Assembly (NCBI RefSeq): GCF_013337685.1
Contig: NZ_SUQN01000007.1
Location: forward strand, 248,001 to 312,000
DNA: 64,000 bases
DNA from: Citrobacter gillenii
GTDB lineage: Bacteria; Pseudomonadota; Gammaproteobacteria; Enterobacterales; Enterobacteriaceae
Direction of reading: 5' to 3'
Part shown: in pieces, positions 51,547-60,748 of the stretch
Position numbering within the stretch: the stretch's first letter is position 1
Layout of the letters: the number at the start of each line of letters is the position of its first letter
Program-made: the position numbers and the translations under genes
The notes under the pieces: model-generated
Database searches by the model: none
The model's input: the letters and a program-made list of their open reading frames with translations, nothing else
What the model was told of the DNA's origin: nothing

Positions 51547-52752
51547 TTATTGCGCAAAAATTGGCAACAACAAATACAGCTTAATCACCAGCGCGTTAAC
51601 GATGTCGATAAAGAACGCCCCTACCATCGGCACGACTAAAAATGCAGTATGCGATGGACCAAAACGCTCGGTAATCGCCTGCATGTTGGCAATCGCCGTC
51701 GGCGTTGCGCCGAGACCAAAACCACAGTGCCCGGCTGCCAGCACAGCGGCATCGTAGTTCTTGCCCATCATGCGCCAGGTGACAAATATGGCGTACAGCG
51801 CCATGAAGATCGTCTGCACCACCAGAATCGCCAGCATCGGCAGCGCCAGCGAAGCCAGTTCCCACAGCTTCAGGCTCATCAACGCCATCGCCAGGAACAG
51901 CGACAGACTCACGTTGCCCAGCACGGAAACCGCGCGTTCAAACACCCGATAAAAGCCCATTAACGCCAGGCCATTGCTGAGGATCACCCCAACAAACAGC
52001 ACGCAGACGAAGGTCGGCAATTCCAGCACGGTACCCACCAGCAATTGCGCAACGATTTTGCCCACTGTCAGACAGATAGCGATCAGCGCGATGGTTTCAA
52101 TCAGCACCAGAGAGGTGATGATGCGCCCGACATCCGGTTTTTCAAACGCAGTCGGCACGGCCTGATCGTCCGGCATACCGTCAGGCGTAGTGGAGTGCTT
52201 CACCAGATAGCGCGCGACCGGGCCGCCAATCAGTCCACCCAGCACCAGGCCAAATGTTGCGCACGCCATCGCCACTTCGGTGGCATTGGTAAAACCGTAG
52301 CGCTCAATAAACAGCTTACTCCACGCCGCACCCGTACCGTGTCCACCGGAAAGCGTAATCGAACCGGCAATCAGCCCCATCAACGGGTCAAGACCCAGCA
52401 GGCTCGCCATCCCGATCCCAATGGCGTTCTGCATCAACAGCAACCCCACCACCACAATCAGAAAAATGCCCACCACGCGGCCACCGGCGCGCAGGCTGGC
52501 GATGTTGGCGTTCAGGCCGATAGTGGCAAAGAACGCCAGCATCAACGGGTCACGCAGCGTCATATCGAAATTAACTTCCCAGCCCATGCTCTTTTTCAGT
52601 ACCAGCAGTGCGATCGCCACCAGTAAACCACCCGCTACGGGCTCAGGTATCGTGTATTTCTTCAGGAAGGGAACAGACTGGACGAGCTTACGTCCCAGCA
52701 GCAACACCAGCGTTGCCGCAACCAATGTAGATAACGTATCGAGGTAAAACAT
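51547..52752 (-). CDS. gltS: Sodium/glutamate symporter
   Basis: This inner-membrane Na+:glutamate symporter is 401 residues from MFYLDTLSTLVAAT; an upstream in-frame start adds 11 residues with no match to E. coli. It has about ten hydrophobic segments and two inverted-repeat GxGT-type re-entrant motifs: SGGHGTGAAWSKLF near 145 and HCGFGLGATPTAIANM near 350. It is a single gene, divergent from xanP across a 225-base gap. Confidence 0.97.
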   Translation of the reverse strand: MFYLDTLSTLVAATLVLLLGRKLVQSVPFLKKYTIPEPVAGGLLVAIALLVLKKSMGWEVNFDMTLRDPLMLAFFATIGLNANIASLRAGGRVVGIFLIVVVGLLLMQNAIGIGMASLLGLDPLMGLIAGSITLSGGHGTGAAWSKLFIERYGFTNATEVAMACATFGLVLGGLIGGPVARYLVKHSTTPDGMPDDQAVPTAFEKPDVGRIITSLVLIETIALIAICLTVGKIVAQLLVGTVLELPTFVCVLFVGVILSNGLALMGFYRVFERAVSVLGNVSLSLFLAMALMSLKLWELASLALPMLAILVVQTIFMALYAIFVTWRMMGKNYDAAVLAAGHCGFGLGATPTAIANMQAITERFGPSHTAFLVVPMVGAFFIDIVNALVIKLYLLLPIFAQ

Positions 52753-52910
52753 AGACAGCTCCATTAGTGCGTTTAGCACAATCACGCACGATGTATTCCA
52801 GATCGATTTTTAGGTCTTTTTAGGTTTTCGGGGTGGATTTTAAGCAGAAAATGACAAAAAGTTATATAAAAAGGTGAGTTCATCGGTTTTAAATATTAAG
52901 AATACCTGCT

Positions 52911-52924
52911 AGCAAACGTTTGCT
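52911..52924. promoter_or_regulatory. PurR-type operator upstream of xanP
   Basis: AGCAAACGTTTGCT is a perfect 14-bp palindrome matching the PurR box core (GCAAACGTTTGC) 54 bases before the xanP start. PurR with hypoxanthine or guanine represses purine genes; control of a xanthine permease fits. Binding here is inferred from sequence. Confidence 0.75.
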
Positions 52925-52977
52925 TTTCTGTTCTGGTCAGATAAAATCACCGCTTTTCCACCATGGGATTGCCTCTG

Positions 52978-54369
52978 ATGTCCGTTAACGCCGTAGAGCC
53001 AACAAATGCGCAACCGGTTGCGCAGGCTCACAACAGTGAACTGATTTACCGTCTTGAAGATCGCCCCCCGTTAGCCCAGACCCTGTTTGCCGCCTGCCAG
53101 CACCTGCTGGCGATGTTCGTCGCGGTGATCACGCCAGCCCTGCTTATCTGTCAGGCGCTCGGTTTACCGGCTCAGGATACTCAACACATTATCAGTATGT
53201 CGCTGTTCGCATCCGGCGTAGCCTCCATCATTCAGATTAAAGCCTGGGGGCCGGTTGGCTCAGGGCTGTTATCTATTCAGGGCACCAGCTTTAACTTTGT
53301 AGCACCGCTGATTATGGGAGGCACGGCGCTGAAAACCGGCGGTGCAGATGTCCCGACCATGATGGCGGCACTGTTCGGTACGCTGATGCTGGCGAGCTGC
53401 ACGGAAATGGTTATCTCGCGCGTACTGCATCTGGCGCGCCGTATTATTACCCCGCTGGTCTCAGGTGTGGTGGTGATGATTATCGGCCTGTCGCTGATTC
53501 AGGTAGGCCTGACGTCAATCGGTGGCGGCTATGCCGCAATGAGCGACAACACCTTCGGCGCACCGAAGAATCTGATGCTGGCCGGCGTTGTACTGGCGCT
53601 CATTATTCTTCTTAACCGCCAGCGTAACCCGTACCTGCGCGTGGCATCACTGGTGATTGCCATGGCCGCAGGCTATCTGCTGGCCTGGTTTATGGACATG
53701 TTGCCGCAAAACACCGCACCGGTGAGCCAGGACTTCATCATGGTACCAACGCCGCTATATTATGGCCTGGGCATCGACTGGAGCTTACTGCTGCCACTGA
53801 TGCTGGTCTTTATGATCACCTCTCTGGAAACCATCGGCGATATTACGGCCACCTCCGATGTCTCCGAACAACCGGTCTCCGGCCCGCTGTACATGAAGCG
53901 TCTGAAAGGCGGCGTTCTGGCAAATGGCCTGAACTCGTTTGTTTCCGCCGTGTTCAATACCTTTCCGAACTCCTGCTTCGGGCAGAACAACGGGGTGATT
54001 CAGTTGACCGGCGTAGCCAGCCGCTATGTTGGCTTTGTAGTCGCGCTGATGCTGATCGCGCTGGGTCTGTTCCCGGCGGTCAGTGGGTTTGTACAGCACA
54101 TCCCTGAGCCGGTTCTCGGCGGCGCTACGCTGGTGATGTTCGGTACCATCGCCGCCTCCGGGGTGCGCATTGTTTCTCGCGAGCCGCTGAATCGCCGCGC
54201 TATTCTGATTATTGCACTGTCGCTGGCCGTTGGCCTGGGCGTCTCCCAGCAGCCGCTGATCCTGCAGTTTGCCCCGGACTGGGTGAAAAACCTGCTCTCC
54301 TCAGGGATTGCCGCAGGCGGTATTACCGCTATCGTTCTGAACCTCGTTTTCCCGCCAGAGAAACAGTAA
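52978..54369 (+). CDS. xanP: Xanthine:H+ symporter XanP (NCS2 family)
   Basis: This inner-membrane permease for xanthine is 463 residues from MSVNAVEP with about 14 helices. Family hallmarks are [18 protein letters not shown] with the TM1 histidine, [24 protein letters not shown] in TM8, and the NCS2 signature [13 protein letters not shown] in TM10. A PurR palindrome sits upstream and a 12-bp hairpin follows. An ATG five codons earlier is possible but E. coli alignment supports this one. Confidence 0.97.
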   Translation: MSVNAVEPTNAQPVAQAHNSELIYRLEDRPPLAQTLFAACQHLLAMFVAVITPALLICQALGLPAQDTQHIISMSLFASGVASIIQIKAWGPVGSGLLSIQGTSFNFVAPLIMGGTALKTGGADVPTMMAALFGTLMLASCTEMVISRVLHLARRIITPLVSGVVVMIIGLSLIQVGLTSIGGGYAAMSDNTFGAPKNLMLAGVVLALIILLNRQRNPYLRVASLVIAMAAGYLLAWFMDMLPQNTAPVSQDFIMVPTPLYYGLGIDWSLLLPLMLVFMITSLETIGDITATSDVSEQPVSGPLYMKRLKGGVLANGLNSFVSAVFNTFPNSCFGQNNGVIQLTGVASRYVGFVVALMLIALGLFPAVSGFVQHIPEPVLGGATLVMFGTIAASGVRIVSREPLNRRAILIIALSLAVGLGVSQQPLILQFAPDWVKNLLSSGIAAGGITAIVLNLVFPPEKQ

Positions 54370-54376
54370 GCGACAT

Positions 54377-54403
54377 GCGGCGTTGATTCAGAATCAACGC
54401 CGC
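54377..54403 (+). terminator. Hairpin after xanP
   Basis: GCGGCGTTGATT and AATCAACGCCGC form a perfect 12-bp stem with a three-base loop, eight bases after the stop. The T run is weak (TGTTACGCTCTTTC). It is probably a terminator. Confidence 0.75.
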
Positions 54404-54490
54404 TGTTACGCTCTTTCACCATTCCCGCCTTGAGGATTGCGCGTAAATCGTGCATAACTTGACTACGTGTACTTTGCGGGATGGAAGACC

Positions 54491-56200
54491 ATGAAATTTA
54501 TTGGAAAGCTGCTTCTTTACGTGCTGATCGCCCTTGCAGTGGCGATCCTCGGTCTCTATTTTCTACTGCAAACCCGCTGGGGCGCCGAGCATGTCAGCGC
54601 CTGGGTGTCAGAGAACAGCAGCTACCACCTGACGTTTGATGCCATCGATCATCGGTTTTCTTCACCCTCCCACATTCTGCTGGAGAACGTCACCTTTGGT
54701 CGGGATGGCCAGCCTGCCACCCTGGTAGCAAAAAACGTTGATATTGGGCTGAGCAGTCGCCAAATCACCGACCCGCTGCACGTCGACACCATCCTGTTGC
54801 AAAACGGTACGCTGAATCTTTCTCCACAAACTGCACCGCTGCCGTTCCAGGCCGATCGCCTGCAGCTACAGGATATGGCACTCAACAGCCCCGGAAGCGA
54901 GTGGAACCTCAGTGCGCAGCGCGTGAACGGCGGCGTGATCCCCTGGAGCCCTGAAGCCGGAAAAATACTCGGCAGTAAAGCGCAGATCCAGCTCAGCGCC
55001 AGCTCGTTAACGCTGAACGATGTTCCTACGACTAACGTGCTGATTGAAGGCAGTATCGATAACGATCGCGTCACGTTAAGCAATATTGGCGCCGATGTGG
55101 CGCGCGGCGCATTGACCGGCGTGGCGCAGCGAAACCCCGACGGCAGTTGGGTGGTGGAAAATCTACGGCTAAACGACATTCGGTTGCAAAGCGATAAATC
55201 GCTGACCGACTTTTTTGCGCCGCTCACCACCATTCCCTCGCTGCAAATTGGTCGTCTTGAGGTGACAGATGCCCGTCTACAAGGCCCTGACTGGGCGGTA
55301 ACGGATCTCGATCTCAGCTTGCGCAACATGACCTTTAGTAAGGACGACTGGCAAACCCAGGAAGGTAAGTTGTCGATGAACGCCAGCGAATTTATCTACG
55401 GCTCGCTGCACTTCTTCGATCCTATTCTCAACGCTGAGTTCTCGCCGCAGGGCATTGCGCTGCGCCAGTTCACCACCCGCTGGGAAGGCGGTATGGTCAG
55501 AACCTCCGGCAACTGGTTGCGCAATAGCAAAGCGCTTGTTCTCGACGATGCCGCAGTTGCCGGGCTGGAATACACGCTACCGGAAAACTGGAAACCGCTG
55601 TGGGTGAAGCCCTTGCCCACCTGGCTCGACAGCCTGACGCTGAAGAAATTCAGCGCCAGCCGCAATCTGGTGATCGATATCGACCCAGCCTTCCCGTGGC
55701 AGCTCACCGCGCTGGACGGTTACGGCGCCAACCTCGGACTGGTGCAAAATCACCAGTGGGGGATCTGGAGCGGCAGCACCACGCTCAACGCCGCGGCCGC
55801 CACGTTTAACCGCACCGACGTACGCCGCCCTTCGCTGACGCTTACGGCCAACAGCAGCACGATCAATATCAGCGAACTGAGCGCGTATACCGAGAAAGGG
55901 TTGCTGGAGGCTACCGCCAGCATCTCACAACTTCCGCAGCGCCAGACGCAGGTCAGCCTGAACGGTCGCGGTGTGCCAATGACTATCCTACAACAGTGGG
56001 GATGGCCTGCGCTGCCGATTTCCGGCGACGGTAACATCCAACTGACTGCCAGCGGCACTCTGCACGCAGATACGCCGCTGAAGCCCACGGTGAACGGTCA
56101 ACTGCATGCGGTGAATGCCGACAAGCAGCAAGTGACACAGACCATGCAGGCGGGCGTTGTGTCGGGCAGTAACGTCACCGCTCCGCCGTCTGCTCAGTAA
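54491..56200 (+). CDS. yicH: AsmA-like inner-membrane protein YicH
   Basis: This 569-residue protein has one N-terminal membrane helix (about 5-25, LLLYVLIALAVAILGLYFLL) and a large periplasmic part of repeating beta structure, as in the AsmA/TamB/YhdP family linked to phospholipid movement between membranes. It is collinear with E. coli YicH. The start at MKFIGK follows GGAAGACC. It is a single gene. In E. coli K-12 yicI comes next; here a 6-kb sugar cluster intervenes. Confidence 0.93.
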   Translation: MKFIGKLLLYVLIALAVAILGLYFLLQTRWGAEHVSAWVSENSSYHLTFDAIDHRFSSPSHILLENVTFGRDGQPATLVAKNVDIGLSSRQITDPLHVDTILLQNGTLNLSPQTAPLPFQADRLQLQDMALNSPGSEWNLSAQRVNGGVIPWSPEAGKILGSKAQIQLSASSLTLNDVPTTNVLIEGSIDNDRVTLSNIGADVARGALTGVAQRNPDGSWVVENLRLNDIRLQSDKSLTDFFAPLTTIPSLQIGRLEVTDARLQGPDWAVTDLDLSLRNMTFSKDDWQTQEGKLSMNASEFIYGSLHFFDPILNAEFSPQGIALRQFTTRWEGGMVRTSGNWLRNSKALVLDDAAVAGLEYTLPENWKPLWVKPLPTWLDSLTLKKFSASRNLVIDIDPAFPWQLTALDGYGANLGLVQNHQWGIWSGSTTLNAAAATFNRTDVRRPSLTLTANSSTINISELSAYTEKGLLEATASISQLPQRQTQVSLNGRGVPMTILQQWGWPALPISGDGNIQLTASGTLHADTPLKPTVNGQLHAVNADKQQVTQTMQAGVVSGSNVTAPPSAQ

Positions 56201-56247
56201 TCTATTACCCAGGAAAGTATCGCCCGATAGCGCGAATGCTGTCGGGC

Positions 56248-56940
56248 TTACACACCCTCTCCCCGTAAACCATCATACTCGCCGCATAACAGCCATTTTG
56301 CCGGCTCGTTCTCTGTTATCGCCGGGAAGCGACCGCCCGGTTCGAGGAAGTGGTTATCGTGCTGGTCGTCATTCACCATCGAGATTTCCCAGCCCAGCAC
56401 AAACGCTTTCTCGGCCCAGAAGCGATGATACAAGCGCGGCGGAAGGCACACGCCCTGCCCCGGTTTCAGTACCAGCGTATCACCAGGTTTGCAGCTGCGC
56501 CGTTGACCATCCACGTTGACCTCAACCGCTCGCTGACCGTCATACTGCGCATCGGGTGTCGCCCACGCCAGCTGCATACATAAATCACCGCCGCCACGAT
56601 TCACAATGTCTTCCATCTTATGCGTATGAAAATGCCACGGTGTTTGTTGATCCTGCTGAATTTGTAGCATTTTTTCGGCATAGGGCTTGGGATAGTTTGC
56701 TGAACCCCACAAACCATTACGCAACGTCAGCAACGTCAGCCCGGTTTGCGCAAAATCCCCGCGGCCAAAGTCGGTAATGTCCCACCCCAGCTGGAGATCA
56801 CGCACTTCACGCCATTTAGCCCAATCCTGCTGTCGCCAGGCATCGGCGGTGAAATATGCAAAATCGGGCAGGCACAGTCGAAAGGTTTCGGCGATGGCAT
56901 GCGCTTTATCAATGGCATAATTAATCTGAGAACGCTTCAT
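56248..56940 (-). CDS. D-lyxose ketol-isomerase family protein (cupin)
   Basis: This 230-residue cupin carries the family's metal site in PWHFHTHKMEDIVNRGGGDL (two His and a Glu) and a second His in LPPRLYHRFWA. Known members isomerise D-lyxose to D-xylulose and D-mannose to D-fructose. It is the last gene of the leftward PTS cluster, 49 bases after the nearer aldolase. In this setting it may act on a free or phosphorylated aldose of the same pathway; the true substrate is unknown. Confidence 0.85.
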   Translation of the reverse strand: MKRSQINYAIDKAHAIAETFRLCLPDFAYFTADAWRQQDWAKWREVRDLQLGWDITDFGRGDFAQTGLTLLTLRNGLWGSANYPKPYAEKMLQIQQDQQTPWHFHTHKMEDIVNRGGGDLCMQLAWATPDAQYDGQRAVEVNVDGQRRSCKPGDTLVLKPGQGVCLPPRLYHRFWAEKAFVLGWEISMVNDDQHDNHFLEPGGRFPAITENEPAKWLLCGEYDGLRGEGV

Positions 56941-56989
56941 TCCACTTTTCCCTGTCGCGAAAGAGGCGGGTCACCCCGCCTGCATGCCG

Positions 56990-57850
56990 TTAGTAAAGTG
57001 ATGCTTTTCCGGTAGAGCCGAACAGCTTCATTTTGTGGCGGATCACATCCCGCGCGGCGCTGATTGCTTCCGGGTAGATCACGTTCGGATCCCACCAGGT
57101 CTCTTTCGCCAGGATTTCGCGGACTTTCTGGAAGTAGGCGTATTTCATGTCGCTGGAAATATTGATTTTGCCCACGCCCAGCGTGACGGACTCGGCGATT
57201 TCCGCATCCGGGTTCGCTGAACCGCCGTGCAGCACCAAGGGAATATCCAGTCGTCCGGCGATATCGCGCAGGATGTTCATTTGCAGCTCAGGCTGCATCC
57301 CTTTCGGGTAGATCCCATGCGCGGTACCAATCGCCACCGCCAGCGTGTCCGCACCGGTACGGGCGATAAAGTCCTCTGCCTGGGCCGGGTCGGTATAGGT
57401 GACTTTCGACACACCGCCTTCCACTGAGGTTCCGGTTTGGCCAATCGTTCCCAGTTCCCCCTCAACCGAAACGCCTACTGCATGCGCCAGTCGGACCACT
57501 TCCTTCGTTAACGCCACATTGTCTTCATACGGCAACAGCGAGCCGTCAATCATCACCGAAGTAAACCCGCACTGAATCGCCCGCAGCACATGCTCCACCG
57601 ACGCGCCGTGATCCAGATGCAGCGTGAACGGCACCGGGCTGCGCAGGGTGATATCGCGGACATAGCTAAAGAACGCATCACCGAGGAAATCATGCTCACT
57701 GGGGTGAATAGAGATAATTGCTGGCGTGTTGGTTGCTTCTGCTTCTTCCACCACGGCGCGCACGAAGCAGCTGTCCGCGACGTTAAATGCGCCAATGGCA
57801 AAACCGTGCTGACGGGTCGGTTGCAGTATTTCTTTCATCGAAACTAACAT
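56990..57850 (-). CDS. Class II ketose-bisphosphate aldolase, copy A
   Basis: This 286-residue aldolase of the FbaA/GatY/KbaY superfamily has a complete metal and phosphate site: TLHLDHGAS (catalytic Asp, zinc His), VEGELGT (Glu), AIGTAHGIYPKG (zinc His), VLHGGSAN (zinc His) and KINISSD (Asn). It should split a ketose phosphate to dihydroxyacetone phosphate plus an aldehyde. It is downstream of the second aldolase by 80 bases. Whether it prefers a fructose-, tagatose- or other bisphosphate is not deducible. An ATG at residue 5 is an alternative start. Confidence 0.88.
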   Translation of the reverse strand: MLVSMKEILQPTRQHGFAIGAFNVADSCFVRAVVEEAEATNTPAIISIHPSEHDFLGDAFFSYVRDITLRSPVPFTLHLDHGASVEHVLRAIQCGFTSVMIDGSLLPYEDNVALTKEVVRLAHAVGVSVEGELGTIGQTGTSVEGGVSKVTYTDPAQAEDFIARTGADTLAVAIGTAHGIYPKGMQPELQMNILRDIAGRLDIPLVLHGGSANPDAEIAESVTLGVGKINISSDMKYAYFQKVREILAKETWWDPNVIYPEAISAARDVIRHKMKLFGSTGKASLY

Positions 57851-57930
57851 GTTAATTCTCCAGTTTCAGGGTGTAGAAAGCCCTGCCAGTGCGTCATCGC
57901 AGAGGCATAGAAGGCGTTACAGAAAATGAA

Positions 57931-58782
57931 TCAGGCTTTGTCGATAGCGCCGCTGGCCTGTAGGTAAGGAATAATGGCTTCCTCGCAGGCTTGTTCCATC
58001 ACCGCCAGAGCATCAACGAGCTCACAGGATTGGTCCCGACAAAGGGTATGTAGCAACGCAGCCTTTCCAGCTTCGAAGACCGCCGCGCCTACGTTAATCT
58101 TGGCGACGCCAAACGTCGGACAGCGTCGGAGCTGATCGAACGGCGTACCGCTACCGCCATGCAGCGCCAGTGGCACCGTCGATAAATGCGCTATCGCCTC
58201 CAGACGCTGAAAATCGATGGCCGGGGTCACTCCCGGGGCATACATGCCGTGCGCCGTCCCCACCGAAACGGCCAGCAAGTCGATCCCGGTCTGCTGGATA
58301 AATGGCACCACGTCGGCGGTCTGGGTCATCAAGTCAACGTTAGCGGCATGGTCATAGCACGGCGCATCCGCGAGGTGGCCCAGTTCCCCTTCCACACACA
58401 GCTGCACGCTGGCGGCAAGTTCCACCACCGCGCGGGTCTGACGGATATTCTCTTCCAGCGCAAACGCGGAGGCGTCGATCATCAAGCCACTGAATCCAGC
58501 GCGGAACGCCTGGCGAATGCGTGCCGGATCTTTGCCGTGATCCAGCGCCAGAGCAACCGGTACGGAGGCGTCTTCCGCTAGGGTTTTCACCACCGCTGCC
58601 GCTATTGATGCAGGGAAATGCTCCAGATGCCCCTGATACAGATTCAGAATGATCGGTGCACGGTGTTTCTCTGCTACCCGTACCGCCGCCCGGGCGCTTT
58701 CCAGGTTCATACAGTTGATCGCCAGCAGCGCGTATTGTTCACGCCAGGCTTTCGTCACCATGCTTTTCATATCGGCAAACAT
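57931..58782 (-). CDS. Class II ketose-bisphosphate aldolase, copy B
   Basis: This 283-residue paralog of copy A is clearly diverged. It keeps the site residues: ALALDHGKDPA, VEGELGH, VGTAHGMYAPG, ALHGGSGTP, KINVGA. So both copies look catalytically able, unlike GatY/GatZ-type pairs in which one partner lacks the site. It is 11 bases after the EIIC gene and probably coupled. A different substrate stereochemistry from copy A is possible; that is inference. Confidence 0.86.
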   Translation of the reverse strand: MFADMKSMVTKAWREQYALLAINCMNLESARAAVRVAEKHRAPIILNLYQGHLEHFPASIAAAVVKTLAEDASVPVALALDHGKDPARIRQAFRAGFSGLMIDASAFALEENIRQTRAVVELAASVQLCVEGELGHLADAPCYDHAANVDLMTQTADVVPFIQQTGIDLLAVSVGTAHGMYAPGVTPAIDFQRLEAIAHLSTVPLALHGGSGTPFDQLRRCPTFGVAKINVGAAVFEAGKAALLHTLCRDQSCELVDALAVMEQACEEAIIPYLQASGAIDKA

Positions 58783-58793
58783 ACGGCCTCCGG

Positions 58794-59885
58794 TTATTCG
58801 AGGGTGAAGGTGATCTCTTCGTCTTTCAGCTTTTGATCGCTGAGCTCGTCAAACTCTTCGTCGCGCTCGGTCACCGGTTTCTTCCACAGCGACAGCATGA
58901 CCCCGCAGATCGCCGTGCCAATGCCCAGTGCCAGGCAGAACAACAGCGGATGGGTAAAGAGTGGGACGACAAACATGCCACCGTGCGGGACCGGGCTTTC
59001 GACGCCCCACACCATAATCAATCCACCCGCTACTGCAGAGGCCACCACGCAGGAGCCCACCACGCGCAGCAGGTCGCGTGCAGCAATTGGAATAACCCCT
59101 TCGGTTATCATGCAAATCCCCATCGGGAATGCCGCCTTCAGCGCTTCGCGCTCAGCACGGGTGTACTTATGCCGCGTCAGCAGGAAGGAAAGCGTGATGC
59201 CAAACGGCGGGATAATCGAGCCGACAAATTTCACCGCCTCCGGGCCGTACACGCCGCTGACCAGCATACCGTCCGCAAACAGCGACATGGTTTTATTCAC
59301 CGGACCGCCGAAGTCGAACGTCGCCATCGCGCCGAGGATCGCGCCCATCAGAAAGCGCGACCCACCCTGCATGGACTCCAGCAGATGAATTAACGCGTCC
59401 TGCAGCCAGGCAATCGGCTTGCCAATTAACGTCATCATCAACAGGCCGCCAATCACCGTGCTCAGCACTGGTAGCACCATGATGGGCATCAACCCCTGCA
59501 TCGACTGCGGCAAACGGATGTAGCGTTTCAGCAGCAACACGGTGTAACCCACCAGAAATCCGCCCAGCATCCCGCCAATGAAACCGGTATGAATTTCGCC
59601 GCAGACATAACCAACAATCAGACCTGGCGCAAAGCCGGGGCGATCGGCAATGGAATAGGCAATCGCCGCACTGATTAACGGAACGATTAGCCCCATTCCC
59701 CAACCGCCAATCTGGTTGAGCATCCAGGGTATGGTTCCGGTTTTCTCACCGACGTTAGTGCCACCGAGTATTTGCCCGAGGGCAATACAAATCCCTGCGG
59801 CAACGATTAACGGGATCATCCACGAAATCCCCGTTAATAAATGTCTTTTTATTTCCTGTGATAGTGGAACTGTATTTTCACTCAT
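58794..59885 (-). CDS. PTS fructose-family enzyme IIC
   Basis: This 363-residue membrane subunit forms the sugar channel. The pattern is typical of the fructose family: LLTGISWMIPLIVAAGICIA at the N-terminus, GFIGGMLGGFLVGYTV, FDFGGPVNKTMSLFADGML (the conserved GGPVNK loop) and MITEGVIPIAARDLLRV. The C-terminal tail is charged and extends beyond the last helix. It is 26 bases after the EIIB gene. Fructose-family EIIs usually give a ketose-1-phosphate. Confidence 0.92.
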   Translation of the reverse strand: MSENTVPLSQEIKRHLLTGISWMIPLIVAAGICIALGQILGGTNVGEKTGTIPWMLNQIGGWGMGLIVPLISAAIAYSIADRPGFAPGLIVGYVCGEIHTGFIGGMLGGFLVGYTVLLLKRYIRLPQSMQGLMPIMVLPVLSTVIGGLLMMTLIGKPIAWLQDALIHLLESMQGGSRFLMGAILGAMATFDFGGPVNKTMSLFADGMLVSGVYGPEAVKFVGSIIPPFGITLSFLLTRHKYTRAEREALKAAFPMGICMITEGVIPIAARDLLRVVGSCVVASAVAGGLIMVWGVESPVPHGGMFVVPLFTHPLLFCLALGIGTAICGVMLSLWKKPVTERDEEFDELSDQKLKDEEITFTLE

Positions 59886-59911
59886 GTGAGTTCCCTCCAG
59901 AATGAGGATCG

Positions 59912-60232
59912 CTACTGGTTTGTCGTAACCAGCGATTTTTCAACCTTTTCAAGAAACTGAATAGGCGATTTAATAACAATTTCTGTTTTCACCCGCACAA
60001 TGCGTTTATTAGAAAAGCGTTCTTCTCCTTTTATTTTCACATCCACCGCCAGAATCACGACGTCAGCGGCAGAAATATCCGCCATCAGTAATTCGTTTTC
60101 CGTGCCGATGGTACCCTGCGTTTCAACCTTAATATTATGACCAAGCGCCTTTGCCCCTTTAATGAGCTTCTCGCGGGCAATATAGGTGTGTGCAATACCC
60201 GCCGTACAGGCGGCAACACAAACAATATTCAT
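59912..60232 (-). CDS. PTS fructose-family enzyme IIB
   Basis: This 106-residue phosphocarrier takes phosphate from EIIA and gives it to the sugar. The active cysteine is Cys9 in VAACTAGIAHTYIARE, the fructose-type IIB motif. The start at MNIVCVAAC is chosen because GGAG lies six bases before it; an ATG four codons earlier overlaps that site. It stands alone rather than fused to IIC, as in the Frw and Fry type systems. Confidence 0.92.
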   Translation of the reverse strand: MNIVCVAACTAGIAHTYIAREKLIKGAKALGHNIKVETQGTIGTENELLMADISAADVVILAVDVKIKGEERFSNKRIVRVKTEIVIKSPIQFLEKVEKSLVTTNQ

Positions 60233-60251
60233 AGCATGCTCCATATTTTAT

Positions 60252-60725
60252 TTAGCAGACATTGGATTCAGCATATTGACTAAACAGCTCAATAATTTTC
60301 TGTGGACTACTCTCAACCAATAATTGTTCAATAATTTCATCATCCGCCAGCGCTCCGGCAACCTGCGAGAGCAGGCGAATATGCGTAGTGTTTTGATCTT
60401 CAAGACGGACGGCAAACAATATAATGCACCGTACATTGCTACCGTCCAGAGTTTCCCAGGGAATATCCTGGCGCGTACGGCCGATCGCCAGCGTGGTATT
60501 CACCACCGCCGAAGATTTTCCGTGTGGAATCGCAATATGATTTTCAAAGCCGGTTGAACCCTCTGACTCACGCTGCCAGACATCCTGAATAAACGTTTCC
60601 CGACAGCTAATTGCGCCATCCTTTTGCAGAATATCTGTCAGTTCCTCAATAGCCTCCGTTTTACTTGTAGCCTTCATATCTAAAATAACGCGATTTGTAT
60701 TGAGTATTTTCGTGATGTCCATCAA
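60252..60725 (-). CDS. PTS fructose-family enzyme IIA
   Basis: This 157-residue EIIA domain protein has the phospho-histidine His68 in NHIAIPHGKSSAV, in the mannitol/fructose EIIA fold. It accepts phosphate from HPr and passes it to the IIB next door. It is 23 bases after the regulator gene and first of the transport genes. It could also phosphorylate the regulator's PRD domains or EIIB-like domain (family knowledge). Confidence 0.92.
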   Translation of the reverse strand: MMDITKILNTNRVILDMKATSKTEAIEELTDILQKDGAISCRETFIQDVWQRESEGSTGFENHIAIPHGKSSAVVNTTLAIGRTRQDIPWETLDGSNVRCIILFAVRLEDQNTTHIRLLSQVAGALADDEIIEQLLVESSPQKIIELFSQYAESNVC

Positions 60726-60748
60726 TCATACCTCATGGAGTTCAGACA

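Noticed and set aside
51649-52626. Rightward frames of about 100 and 190 codons antisense to gltS
   Set aside because: They are antisense to conserved membrane-protein codons, rich in Gln, His and Arg, without start signals.
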